64,000 nucleotides of DNA, from assembly GCF_900114485.1 (NCBI RefSeq), contig NZ_FOTF01000014.1, positions 1-64,000 of the forward strand. Direction: 5' to 3'. Below the pieces are notes generated by a model, which did not search any database, was not told where the DNA came from, and saw only the letters and a program-made list of their open reading frames with translations. Within the stretch, counting starts at the first letter, position 1, and every line of letters begins with the position of its first letter. Below are positions 42,576 to 51,404 of the stretch, one piece after another. The translations under genes were made by a program, and so were the position numbers. This DNA is from Loktanella salsilacus. GTDB lineage: Bacteria; Pseudomonadota; Alphaproteobacteria; Rhodobacterales; Rhodobacteraceae.

Positions 42576-42953
42576 TTAGTTCCAAGCCAGCGGAACCAGC
42601 ACAGTGCCGCGCCCCATAAAGCCGTCGCCATTGGGGTCCAGATAGAAATCGCGCCCGGTATAGGCGCCGCGCACCACGTACTGGCGACCTTCCAGCGTCA
42701 AGGTGCCAGCGGTGCCGCGCGCAGAGCCGCCGCAAACCGCTTTACCGCCTTGGCAGGGCACAAGGTTAAAGGTTTGGATCGTGCGCAGCGGGTCCGTGTC
42801 GCGCACCAGCACTGTCACCGCAGCGCCGTCTTCGAAGGGCGTATCGGTAAAGGCATCGGCAAAGGCGGCCTTGGTTGCGTTCGGGCCATCAGCCAGCGGG
42901 CCGGTGCAGGCCGAGACGGTCAAGGCGGCAAGGGTCATCAAAGCGTATTTCAT
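42576..42953 (-). CDS. Small lipoprotein of unknown function
   Basis: A 125-residue exported lipoprotein: the signal peptide MKYALMTLAALTVSAC ends in a lipobox (L-T-V-S-A-C), with Cys16 the expected acylated residue. The mature part has a Cys pair (VPCQGGKAVCGG) and ends in a strand-rich Gly/Asp region; the Asp-x-Asn-x-Asp sequence DPNGDGF resembles a calcium-binding loop. It lies 24 bases after rmuC on the same strand. I do not recognise the family and suggest no function beyond envelope localisation. Confidence 0.75.
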   Translation of the reverse strand: MKYALMTLAALTVSACTGPLADGPNATKAAFADAFTDTPFEDGAAVTVLVRDTDPLRTIQTFNLVPCQGGKAVCGGSARGTAGTLTLEGRQYVVRGAYTGRDFYLDPNGDGFMGRGTVLVPLAWN

Positions 42954-42977
42954 ATCGCGTTCCTTTCGGGCTTGGCG

Positions 42978-44228
42978 TCAGTCTTGGCCGCTGACCCGCG
43001 CTGGTGCAAGGGGCAATGGATCACTTGTGTCGTCCTGCGACAGCTCTTCAAAGTCGAAGTTGTCCAGCCGGTCGGCCCGCTTGCCCGCCCGCGTCGCGGC
43101 CGTCATCACGCCTGACACATCCTCGCTCGCCTGCCGCAGATGCATCTCTAGCTTGCTGGCGCGCACGCCGATCAGTTCGACGTCGCGGTGCAGCAGCTTT
43201 AGGTTCTTGCGGATCTCGTTGGTGTGCTCGCGCATCCGCGCGTCTTTTAGGATGGCCCGCATCGTGTTCAGGGTCGCCATGCAGGTCGTAGGCGATACGA
43301 TCCAGACGCGCGCATCAAAGCCCGCGCGCACGACCTCTGGCAGGCGGGCGTGTAGTTCGGCGTAAACCGCCTCTGATGGCAGGAACATGATGGCGCCGTC
43401 CGCCGTCTCGCCCTCGATGATGTACTTCTCGGAAATCGCCTTGATGTGCACCCGCACGGCCAGCCCCAGATCGCGCAGGGCAAGCTTTTGCAGCTCTGGC
43501 GTCTCGGCGCGGGTCAGCGCTTCGTAGGCCTCGAACGGGAATTTGGCGTCGATGACGATAGGGCCGGGCGGGTTTGGCAGATGCACAAGGCAGTCGGCCC
43601 GCTTGCCGTTCGTCAGCGTGTGTTGAAGGGTATAACTGTCCGTCGGCAGCGCCTTGGACACGATGTCAGTCAGCTGAATTTCCCCAAACAGCCCGCGCCG
43701 CTGCTTGTTCGACAAGATGTCCTGCAAGGACAGTACGTCGCCCGACAGCTTTTCGATATTGGATTGCGCCCGGTCGATGGTGGCCAGCCGTTCCTGCAAT
43801 TCAGTCAACTGCTTGGTCGACTTTTCAGAGCTGCCGGTCAGCGTTTCTTTCATCCGCTCTTGCAGGTCAAACATGCTGCGGGCGGATTTCAGCGCGTTAT
43901 CCGCCAGCTTTTCCGCCACCTGCGCATTCACCTGCGCCAGACGCGTTTCCATCGTCTGAATGACGCGCATCTGCGCCGTCGCCTGCGCGTCACTAACGCT
44001 TTGGATATTACCCGCAAGCTGGCTTTGCCCGTTGCCAAGCGCCTGCATGTAATCGCCCAGCTGCCCCAATTGTCCGGCCAGCGCATCGACAGTTTCCGTC
44101 GTCCGGGCCGCGCGGCGGGCAGCGGCGATCAGCAGCCAGAACAGGATCATCAGCGCAATGGCAGCGACCAACGCGGCCAACACCAGCGGATCGGTTAAAT
44201 CAACCGTCATCGTCCCGATCTGGATCAT
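42978..44228 (-). CDS. rmuC: DNA recombination protein RmuC
   Basis: A 416-residue protein with an N-terminal membrane segment (about 12-35), a coiled-coil region (residues 50-190, with LGQLGDYMQALGNGQSQLAG and on) and the RmuC nuclease-like core: KRRGLFGEIQLTDIVSK, CLVHLPNPPGPIVIDAKFPFEAYEAL with the Asp-x-Lys catalytic pair, and VWIVSPTTCMATL. RmuC proteins limit inversions at short repeats. ATG 44228 overlaps the mutL stop by ATGA, so translation is coupled to that repair gene. Confidence 0.92.
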   Translation of the reverse strand: MIQIGTMTVDLTDPLVLAALVAAIALMILFWLLIAAARRAARTTETVDALAGQLGQLGDYMQALGNGQSQLAGNIQSVSDAQATAQMRVIQTMETRLAQVNAQVAEKLADNALKSARSMFDLQERMKETLTGSSEKSTKQLTELQERLATIDRAQSNIEKLSGDVLSLQDILSNKQRRGLFGEIQLTDIVSKALPTDSYTLQHTLTNGKRADCLVHLPNPPGPIVIDAKFPFEAYEALTRAETPELQKLALRDLGLAVRVHIKAISEKYIIEGETADGAIMFLPSEAVYAELHARLPEVVRAGFDARVWIVSPTTCMATLNTMRAILKDARMREHTNEIRKNLKLLHRDVELIGVRASKLEMHLRQASEDVSGVMTAATRAGKRADRLDNFDFEELSQDDTSDPLPLAPARVSGQD

Positions 44229-46063
44229 GTGCGCCCGAACAACCGGTCGATATCTGCCATCGACAGCGTGATCGACGTGGGCCGCCCGTGGTTGCACTGG
44301 CCCGAGAGCGGCGTCGCCTCCATCTCTCGCAGCAGGGCGTTCATTTCTGGCCCCGACATGCGGCGCCCTGTGCGGACAGAGCCGTGGCAGGCAACCCGCG
44401 ACAAGATCGCGTCAATCCGCGCTTGCAGCGGGGCGGTATCGCCGCCGTCCTGCAGGGTATCCAGCACGTCCAGCACAAGGCGGCGGGCATCGACAGTCCC
44501 AAGGATCGCAGGCGTTTCGCGCACCGCAATCGCGCTGCCGCCAAAGGGTTCGATCACAAGCCCAAGCCGCGACAGATCATCCGCTGATTCAAGAAGCAGC
44601 GCCGATTCCGTTGGCGTCAGATCGACAATCTCTGGGATCAGCAGCGCCTGCGCAGCGACGCCGCTATCGGCCATCTGCGCCTTCAGCCGCTCGTACACCA
44701 GCCGTTCATGCGCCGCATGGGCATCTACGATCACAAGGCCAGCTTCGGTCTGCGACAGGATGTAGTTTTCGTGCAGCTGCGCCCGCGCGGCCCCAAGCGG
44801 CAAATGCTGCGGTTCTGGCGCGGCGCCTGCCTCTGGCTCTGGCTCGATCCGGGCAGAGGGTTGTTCGGCAAAGCCGGACTGGAAGGTCATCGACGCGGCG
44901 GTAAAGCGCGGGCCAAGCGAAGGCCTGTCCATCTGATAGATGCGCGGTGCGTCCGTGGGTGCGGGCGCCGCAGCCATCGCGCCCAAAGCGGCATGGCCGA
45001 CGGTGGACGAACTGCGATGCCCCGCTTCGGCCAGCGCATGGCGGATGCCAGAGACAATCAGCCCCCGCACACAGGCGGGATCGCGAAAGCGGACCTCTGA
45101 CTTGGCGGGATGGACGTTCACGTCAACCAAGGTTGGATCGCAGTCGATGAACAGGCAAGCCACGGGATGCCGGTCGCGCGACATCACGTCCATATAGGCG
45201 GCGCGCAGGGCACCCAGCAGCATTTTGTCCCGCACAGGGCGGCCATTTACGTTTAGATATTGGGCAACGGCGGCACCCTTGGAATAGGTCGGCAGGGCCG
45301 TAAAGCCGGTCATGTGAAAGCCGTCACGCTCTGCATCCAGCGGCAGAGCATTTTCGGCAAAATCGCGCCCCAGCACGGCGCGCAGCCGCCCGCCAAGGGC
45401 GTCGAACATATCACCGGTTTCACCATCAGCGCGAAATAGGGTGCGGGTATCGCCCCCGGTCGCATCGCGCAGGATAAAGGTCACAAAGGGTTCTGCCATG
45501 GCAAGGCGGCGGATCACATCCACAACGGCCTGCGTTTCGGCGCGGTCCGTGCGCAGAAACTTGAGCCGCGCCGGGGTCGCATAGAACAAATCAGCCAGAT
45601 CGACTTGGGTGCCCCGCGCGCAGGCCGCGGGGCGCACATCACCCATGCGGCCACCTGCGACATGGACGCTGGCCCCCTCGTCACCCGCGCGGCTGGTGAT
45701 TGTCAGCCGCCCGACAGCGCCAAGGGATGGCAATGCCTCTCCGCGGAAACCAAAGGAGTGGATGTTCAGCAGGTCGGAGCCGTCAATCTTGGACGTGGCA
45801 TGGCGCGACAGCGCAAGCGGCAGATCAGGACCGGCGATCCCGCAACCATCATCGACCACACGGATCAGCGTCTTGCCGCCATCGGCGATGGTGACATCAA
45901 TCCGCGTCGCCCCGGCGTCGATGCTATTCTCGACCAACTCTTTCACCGCAGAGGCGGGGCGTTCCACAACCTCTCCCGCAGCAATACGGTTGATCGCAGA
46001 TTCGTCCAGCTGACGGATCACAGGGCGCGCGTCTTGGCGTATCTGGGGGGAAGCGGTTTGCAT
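44225..46063 (-). CDS. mutL: DNA mismatch repair protein MutL
   Basis: A 612-residue mismatch-repair ATPase. The GHKL ATPase motifs are at the N-terminus: INRIAAGEVVERPASAVKELVENSIDAG, DDGCGI, ATSKI and GFRGEALPSLGAVG. The C-terminal dimerisation domain contains VDAHAAHERLVYERL, matching the endonuclease motif D-Q-H-A-x2-E-x4-E with Ala instead of Gln, so intrinsic nicking activity is likely. The upstream ORF extension is left out because ATG 46063 begins the normal family start. It is followed directly by rmuC. Confidence 0.94.
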   Translation of the reverse strand: MQTASPQIRQDARPVIRQLDESAINRIAAGEVVERPASAVKELVENSIDAGATRIDVTIADGGKTLIRVVDDGCGIAGPDLPLALSRHATSKIDGSDLLNIHSFGFRGEALPSLGAVGRLTITSRAGDEGASVHVAGGRMGDVRPAACARGTQVDLADLFYATPARLKFLRTDRAETQAVVDVIRRLAMAEPFVTFILRDATGGDTRTLFRADGETGDMFDALGGRLRAVLGRDFAENALPLDAERDGFHMTGFTALPTYSKGAAVAQYLNVNGRPVRDKMLLGALRAAYMDVMSRDRHPVACLFIDCDPTLVDVNVHPAKSEVRFRDPACVRGLIVSGIRHALAEAGHRSSSTVGHAALGAMAAAPAPTDAPRIYQMDRPSLGPRFTAASMTFQSGFAEQPSARIEPEPEAGAAPEPQHLPLGAARAQLHENYILSQTEAGLVIVDAHAAHERLVYERLKAQMADSGVAAQALLIPEIVDLTPTESALLLESADDLSRLGLVIEPFGGSAIAVRETPAILGTVDARRLVLDVLDTLQDGGDTAPLQARIDAILSRVACHGSVRTGRRMSGPEMNALLREMEATPLSGQCNHGRPTSITLSMADIDRLFGRT

Positions 46064-46182
46064 GCCACAACAGATAGCAGTCAGCGCCCGATTCTGCGAG
46101 GGGCAAAACCGGACCGCCAAGGCGGCCCACAAGAATTTTCGCAAAAATCCTTAATGCAGAAAGCGTCTTCGTACGAAGCCTT

Positions 46183-47505
46183 TTAGTTCCCAGCCGCCGC
46201 GTCCGCCTCTAGTCCCTCAGGCTGTCCGACCACGACAAAGTGCAGGTTATCGGGCTGCAACAACTCGCGCGCCACGCGGTTCACATCGTCCAGCGTCACG
46301 GCATTCAGCATGTCGTTGCGGTTCACGATATACTCAGGCGGCAGGTCGATCATTTGCATGCCGACCAGGATGCCCGCGATATCCGCATTGCCATCGAAGC
46401 GCAGCGGATAGGCACCGGTCAGATAGGTTTTGACGCTGTCCAGCTCTTCCTGCGTCATGCCGTCCTGCGCCATGCGGGCCCATTCCGCCTTGATCACGTC
46501 AATCGCCTGCGCAACCGTCGCATTGGCAGAGGCGACTTGCCCCAGCACCAGATCGGCGTGAAACTTGGACACAAGGAATGTGCTGACGCCATAGGTCAGC
46601 CCGCGTTTTTCGCGCACTTCCTGCATGAGGCGCGACTCGAAACCGCCAGCGCCAAGCGCTTCGTTCAGGATATAGGCAGCGAAATAGTCAGGGTCGTCGC
46701 GTTCAATCCCTGCGTGACCGAACAGCGCCACAGACTGCGGCGTGTCATAAGGAATAACGGTGGTGCCACCCTTTAGCGCAAATTCTGCATCTGCGGGCAA
46801 GGCAGGCCCCGTCGCAGGCAGATCGCCCAGCAAGTCGTCCAGCATCGTCCCCAGTTCATCCGCCGTGATGTCACCCACAGCACCGACATAAAGGCGATCG
46901 CGCGTCAGCGCGTTGGCGTGGGCGGTCACGATATCATCGCGCGTCAACGCGGTCACACTTTCCACTGTCCCATCAAGGGAAGACCCGTAAGGATGATCGC
47001 CAAAAGCCGCCGCATCGAAGGCCGCGCTGGCAATCGCATTGGGTGATTTCGCATCCCCAGCGATGTTCGACAGCACCTGTTCGCGCACCCGGTCCACCGC
47101 GCTTTGATCGAACCGAGGCTCGATCAGCGCATCGCGCAGCAGGGCCACCGCCTCTTCGCGGTTTTCCGTCAGAAACTGCGCGCTGATGGCCACGACATCG
47201 TCGCCAGTGTCAAAACCATAGCTCGCTGCCAGCTCTTCTCGCTTGGTCTGGAACGCCTGCGCGTCCAGATCGCCAGCGCCTTCCTCAATCAGCGCCATCA
47301 TCAGGTTGGTCGCGCCGCGTTTGCCGGGCAGGTCTAGCGATGCGCCGCCGCGGATGCGGATCTCCAGCGCGGTGAATGGGATGCCATGCTCTTCGACGAG
47401 CCACGCGTTGATGCCGCCGGGCGAGGTGACTTGTTTAATATCCACAGCAGCATGCGCGACCGAGGCGGCCATCGCGGCGCAGAATGTCAGGGCGAAACGG
47501 ATCAT
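46183..47505 (-). CDS. M16 family peptidase homologue lacking the zinc-binding motif
   Basis: A 440-residue exported protein (signal peptide MIRFALTFCAAMAASVAHA). It has the two-fold M16 architecture with the C-terminal GGFESRLMQEVREKRGLTYGVS segment, but at the site of the H-x-x-E-H motif it reads KRGATNLMMALIEEG, so no zinc site. It is the inactive partner of the upstream protease and overlaps its stop by four bases (ATGA at 47502-47505). Such active/inactive pairs form heterodimers like mitochondrial processing peptidase; substrates here are unknown. Confidence 0.88.
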   Translation of the reverse strand: MIRFALTFCAAMAASVAHAAVDIKQVTSPGGINAWLVEEHGIPFTALEIRIRGGASLDLPGKRGATNLMMALIEEGAGDLDAQAFQTKREELAASYGFDTGDDVVAISAQFLTENREEAVALLRDALIEPRFDQSAVDRVREQVLSNIAGDAKSPNAIASAAFDAAAFGDHPYGSSLDGTVESVTALTRDDIVTAHANALTRDRLYVGAVGDITADELGTMLDDLLGDLPATGPALPADAEFALKGGTTVIPYDTPQSVALFGHAGIERDDPDYFAAYILNEALGAGGFESRLMQEVREKRGLTYGVSTFLVSKFHADLVLGQVASANATVAQAIDVIKAEWARMAQDGMTQEELDSVKTYLTGAYPLRFDGNADIAGILVGMQMIDLPPEYIVNRNDMLNAVTLDDVNRVARELLQPDNLHFVVVGQPEGLEADAAAGN

Positions 47506-48917
47506 TGGGCTTGCTCCTTTTCAGCGACGACCCAGCCGGTCACTGATTGGTTCAGATCGAACACCTGCGCTGCGGCGGATTTGATGTCTTCGGCGGTGAC
47601 GTCCTGCAAGATCTGCGGCCAGTCCTGCACGTCCTGCACGGTCAGCCCCTGCGTCAGCGCAGCGCCATAGCGCTGGGCGCGGCCCTGCACGTTATCCAGC
47701 GCATAAATCTCCTGCGCGTTCAGCTGGTTCCTGATCCGGTCCAGCGCCGCTGGGTCAATGTCAGCGGCCATGAAATCGGTGACCACTTGGTCCATCGCGG
47801 CCTCTGCCTCGCTTAGGCTGACGCCCGTCGACGGCACGACTGACAGCGAAAAGGTAGAGGTATCAAGACTGGACGGATCATAGCCCGCATTGGTGTAAAT
47901 CGCCGTCTGCGTGTCGAATTGCAGCGCCTGCCCCAGCGCCGAGGTGAAGGGCGAGCCGCCCAGCAGTTCCGACAAATAGACCAGCGCGGCGGCGGTTTTC
48001 TGATCGCCGGCGTTGCGTTCCGTCGCCAGATAGCTGCGCACGATATAGGGCTGGCTGACGCGCGGGTCGGTATAGGTCATGCGGCGCGGCGCGGTCTGCG
48101 GCGGCTCTGTCGGGCGCAGACGCGGGGGCAGGTCCGGCTCTGGCGGGATCACGCCATAGTATTTCGCAGCCAGCGCCATCACATCGTCCGGCTGCACATC
48201 CCCCGCGACCACTAGGATCGCGTTATTGGGGGAATAGTTCAGGGTATAGTAGGCCAGCGCGTCCTCTAGGCTTAGCTCTGCCATCTCGTGCTTCCAGCCG
48301 ATGATCGGCACGCCGTAACGCAGGTTCTGATATTGCGCGGCCATGAACTGTTCGCGGGCCAGCGCGCCGGGATTGTTGTCGGTCCGCTGGGCGCGCTCTT
48401 CGATGATGACATTGCGCTCTGTCTCGATATCGCTTTCGGACAGGCGCAGATTTTCCATCCGGTTGCTTTCCATTTCCATCATCAGCGGCAAACGGTCTGC
48501 CGCGACGCGCTGGAAATAGGCCGTGTAATCGTAACTGGTAAAGGCGTTGTCTGACCCGCCGTTTGCCGCAACCGTGGCCGAAAACTCGCCGGGTGCCAGC
48601 TTGTCCGTGCCCTTGAACAGCAGGTGTTCCAAGAAGTGGGCAACGCCGGATTGGCCGACCTTTTCGTCGGCAGAGCCGGCGCGATACCAGACCATCTGGA
48701 CGACGACAGGGGCGCGGTGATCTTCGATCACGACGACTTCCATGCCGTTATCAAGCGTAAAGGTGGTGACGTCATCGCCGATCTTGACCGGCGCGGTGAC
48801 GGTGACCGTCTTACCGCCTTCGGTAAAGCTGGCGCCTTGGGCCGTGTCGGTTGCGGTTTGCGCCTGCAACGGGGCAAGGCCCAGAAACAGAAACGGAACG
48901 GCCAGCATGCGTGTCAT
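47502..48917 (-). CDS. M16 family zinc peptidase (active partner)
   Basis: A 471-residue exported protein (signal peptide about residues 1-20, LAVPFLFLGLAPLQAQ). The inverted zinc motif H-x-x-E-H is present in VAHFLEHLLFKG, with the third ligand Glu about 75 residues downstream (ESDIETERNVIIEE). The catalytic Arg/Tyr pair lies in the C-terminal half. It is followed by its inactive homologue. The gene lies downstream of the DUF3035 lipoprotein and lspA genes in the order usual for Rhodobacteraceae, all on the minus strand, so the group may serve envelope-protein maturation. Confidence 0.9.
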   Translation of the reverse strand: MTRMLAVPFLFLGLAPLQAQTATDTAQGASFTEGGKTVTVTAPVKIGDDVTTFTLDNGMEVVVIEDHRAPVVVQMVWYRAGSADEKVGQSGVAHFLEHLLFKGTDKLAPGEFSATVAANGGSDNAFTSYDYTAYFQRVAADRLPLMMEMESNRMENLRLSESDIETERNVIIEERAQRTDNNPGALAREQFMAAQYQNLRYGVPIIGWKHEMAELSLEDALAYYTLNYSPNNAILVVAGDVQPDDVMALAAKYYGVIPPEPDLPPRLRPTEPPQTAPRRMTYTDPRVSQPYIVRSYLATERNAGDQKTAAALVYLSELLGGSPFTSALGQALQFDTQTAIYTNAGYDPSSLDTSTFSLSVVPSTGVSLSEAEAAMDQVVTDFMAADIDPAALDRIRNQLNAQEIYALDNVQGRAQRYGAALTQGLTVQDVQDWPQILQDVTAEDIKSAAAQVFDLNQSVTGWVVAEKEQAQ

Positions 48918-49022
48918 GAAAATCCTGCAAGATTGGTCAACGTTGCCGTCAACCTAACCTTTCGCAGCGCGACCGCAATTGGCCAAACGGGGTTGTGATG
49001 AACGCCCCTGATCGCTGGTCGT

Positions 49023-49247
49023 TTAAACTGGGGGACGCAGGCTGACTGTGGCGACAGGTGCCGCGCGCGGCGGCATGTCAGCCGGGTTCGTGCCGCCCGG
49101 CGTCGGAACGGGCAGCGCATTCGTCGCCGGAATCACCAGCGGACGAAAGGTTTCCACGCTCGATTCATCGGGGCCAGATGGCCCACGGTTACCGCTACAG
49201 GCCGCCAGCGCCGCACAGAGGCACATTCCAATTCCGAACCGCAGCAT
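49023..49247 (-). CDS. Small DUF3035-like lipoprotein
   Basis: A 74-residue lipoprotein: signal peptide MLRFGIGMCLCAALAAC with lipobox L-A-A-C, then a disordered Pro-rich tail with PDESSVETFRPL and PVPTPGGTNPADMPPRA. The P-T-P-G-G-x-N-x-A-D motif and location between lspA and the M16 genes match DUF3035 proteins (some have been assigned as BamF-like components in alphaproteobacteria). I prefer ATG 49247 (GAGG six bases upstream) over ATG 49265. It is short for that family, so the assignment is moderate. Confidence 0.68.
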   Translation of the reverse strand: MLRFGIGMCLCAALAACSGNRGPSGPDESSVETFRPLVIPATNALPVPTPGGTNPADMPPRAAPVATVSLRPPV

Positions 49248-49325
49248 AGTCACCCTCATTCTCATCTTCGCAGTGTTCTAACGCAGACCGAGGCCCGCGT
49301 CACGCCGTTCCGGTGCACCATGCGA

Positions 49326-49811
49326 TCACGCCTTGGTTTTTCTGCTTGGCGGCGTGCGCCCATCGGGCAAAAGCGCCAGTCCGATAGCCCCCGCAAAGAT
49401 CGCGACGTCGGCCACGTTGAAGGAAAACGGGTTGTTAATACCGCAGCAGGACATGTTGATGAAATCCGCCACAGCGCCATAAAGCACGCGGTCAACCACG
49501 TTGCCCAGCGCCCCGCCAATCAGCAGGCCGGCGCTGATATAGGTCCACTTTGTCCCGCCCGCGCGCCATAGCCAGACCAGAACGGCGGCAGATATCGCCA
49601 GTGCGATGCCAATCAGCACCCACCGCATATCCGCCGCCGCCCCAATGCCAAAGTTCACACCCCGGTTCCACGCCATCTGGAACACAAGGAACGGGGCGGC
49701 GACGTCGATCTCTTGCCGGGTCATCAGATTCATCATGTGGACGACGATATATTTCGTCGCCTGATCCAGAAGAAACGTCCAGAACCCCGCCCAAAAGACC
49801 AATCGCATCAC
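49326..49811 (-). CDS. lspA: Lipoprotein signal peptidase (signal peptidase II)
   Basis: A 161-residue inner-membrane aspartyl protease that removes signal peptides from prolipoproteins. Four hydrophobic segments and the conserved motifs are seen: WNRGVNFGIG, GGALGNVVDRVLYGAVADFI with one catalytic Asp, and FNVADVAIFAGAIGL with the other. It follows purH by six bases on the same strand and precedes the DUF3035 lipoprotein gene. A lipoprotein substrate encoded next door is consistent with its task. Confidence 0.94.
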   Translation of the reverse strand: MMRLVFWAGFWTFLLDQATKYIVVHMMNLMTRQEIDVAAPFLVFQMAWNRGVNFGIGAAADMRWVLIGIALAISAAVLVWLWRAGGTKWTYISAGLLIGGALGNVVDRVLYGAVADFINMSCCGINNPFSFNVADVAIFAGAIGLALLPDGRTPPSRKTKA

Positions 49812-49817
49812 GCGCTC

Positions 49818-51404
49818 CTAGTGTTTGAAGTGGCGCATGCCGGTGAACACCATGGCAATCCCGGCCTCGTCCGCGGCGGCGATCACTTCGTTATCGCGCA
49901 TCGACCCACCGGGCTGGATAACGCAGGTGGCACCCGCAGCGGCGGCCTCCATCAGGCCATCAGCAAAGGGAAAGAACGCGTCCGACGCCACGGCAGAGCC
50001 GATGGTCAGCGGCTGGGGCAGGCCCATCGCTTCGGCCATACGCTCTGATTTCTTGGCGGCGATCAGGGCAGAGTCGAGGCGGCTCATTTGCCCCGCACCA
50101 ACACCGACGGTCGCGCCATTTTTGACGTAGACGATGGCGTTGGATTTGACGTGCTTGGCGACTTTCCATGCGAATTGCAGGTCGGCCATCTGATCGGCCG
50201 ATGGCTGCACCTTGGTCACAACGCGCAGTTCGTCGGCGGGGACGTGGCCGGTATCCTTGTCCTGCACCAGCATCCCGCCAGCAACCTGACGATAGGTCAG
50301 CTGAGTGGCCTTCGGATCGGGCAAACCGTCCGTGGTCAGCAGGCGCAGGTTCTTTTTCGCAGCGAACACAGCCTTGGCGGCGTCAGATGCACCGGGGGCG
50401 ATCACGACCTCGGTAAAGATTTCGACGATGGCTTTTGCGGTTTCTTCGTCCAGCGGCATGTTCAGCGCGACAATACCGCCAAAGGCGCTGGTGCGGTCGC
50501 AATCAAACGCCTTGTTATAAGCCTCGATCAGCGTCGCGCCGCGCGCCACGCCGCAGGGGTTGGCATGCTTGATGATCGCGACAGCGGGGCCGTCTGCAGG
50601 ATCAAACTCTGCCACCAATTCAAACGCCGCATCGGTGTCGTTGATGTTGTTATAAGACAGCTCTTTGCCCTGATGTTGGCTTGCCGTGGCAACGCCGGGA
50701 CGCCCGGTGCCGTCGGTGTAAAAGCTGGCGGTCTGATGCGGGTTCTCGCCATAGCGCAGTTCCTGACGCAACTCGCCAGCAAAGGCGCGGCGGCGGGGCG
50801 TGGCCAGTTCAATCGCGCCAGCCATCCACGTGCTGACAGCGGCGTCATAGGCACCCGTGCGGGCATAGGCGGTCTGGGCCAGCTTCTGACGGAACGCCCG
50901 CGTGGTCTGACCGTCGTTCGCAGCCAGTTCAGCCAGCAGCGCGTCATAGTCGGCCACGTCAACAACGGTGCTGACAAAGGCGTGGTTCTTGGCCGCAGCG
51001 CGGATCATCGCAGGACCGCCGATGTCGATATTTTCGATGCAATCGTCGTAGTCGCCGCCTTTGGCGACGGTTTCTTCAAATGGATACAGGTTCACGACCA
51101 GCAGATCGATGGGCGCGATGCCGTGATCATCCATCGCCTTCACATGACCCGCGTCATCGCGCAGGGCCAGCAGGCCGCCGTGGACCATGGGGTGCAGGGT
51201 CTTGACCCGGCCGTCCATCATTTCAGGAAAGCCGGTGATGTCGGCCACATCGGTCACATCAAGGCCCGCGTCGCGCAGCGCCTTGGCGGTGCCGCCCGTG
51301 GACAGCAGCACAACGCCCCGGTCCACAAGTGCGCGGCCCAGGTCAATCAGGCCAGTTTTGTCAGATACGCTAAGAAGTGCGCGGCGGATGGGTTGCAAGG
51401 TCAT
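49818..51404 (-). CDS. purH: Bifunctional AICAR transformylase/IMP cyclohydrolase
   Basis: A 528-residue bifunctional enzyme for the last two steps of IMP synthesis. The N-terminal IMP cyclohydrolase domain (MGS-like, residues 1-150: [45 protein letters not shown]) is followed by the AICAR formyltransferase domain with the K-H catalytic pair in [13 protein letters not shown] and [13 protein letters not shown]. It overlaps the heparinase-like gene upstream by four bases and is close to lspA. Confidence 0.96.
   Translation of the reverse strand: MTLQPIRRALLSVSDKTGLIDLGRALVDRGVVLLSTGGTAKALRDAGLDVTDVADITGFPEMMDGRVKTLHPMVHGGLLALRDDAGHVKAMDDHGIAPIDLLVVNLYPFEETVAKGGDYDDCIENIDIGGPAMIRAAAKNHAFVSTVVDVADYDALLAELAANDGQTTRAFRQKLAQTAYARTGAYDAAVSTWMAGAIELATPRRRAFAGELRQELRYGENPHQTASFYTDGTGRPGVATASQHQGKELSYNNINDTDAAFELVAEFDPADGPAVAIIKHANPCGVARGATLIEAYNKAFDCDRTSAFGGIVALNMPLDEETAKAIVEIFTEVVIAPGASDAAKAVFAAKKNLRLLTTDGLPDPKATQLTYRQVAGGMLVQDKDTGHVPADELRVVTKVQPSADQMADLQFAWKVAKHVKSNAIVYVKNGATVGVGAGQMSRLDSALIAAKKSERMAEAMGLPQPLTIGSAVASDAFFPFADGLMEAAAAGATCVIQPGGSMRDNEVIAAADEAGIAMVFTGMRHFKH

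Noticed and set aside
46150-46182. Palindrome CTTCGTACGAAG between the mutL and M16 genes as a terminator
   Set aside because: The stem is short with no loop room and no clear T run in the direction of transcription, so I leave it unassigned.
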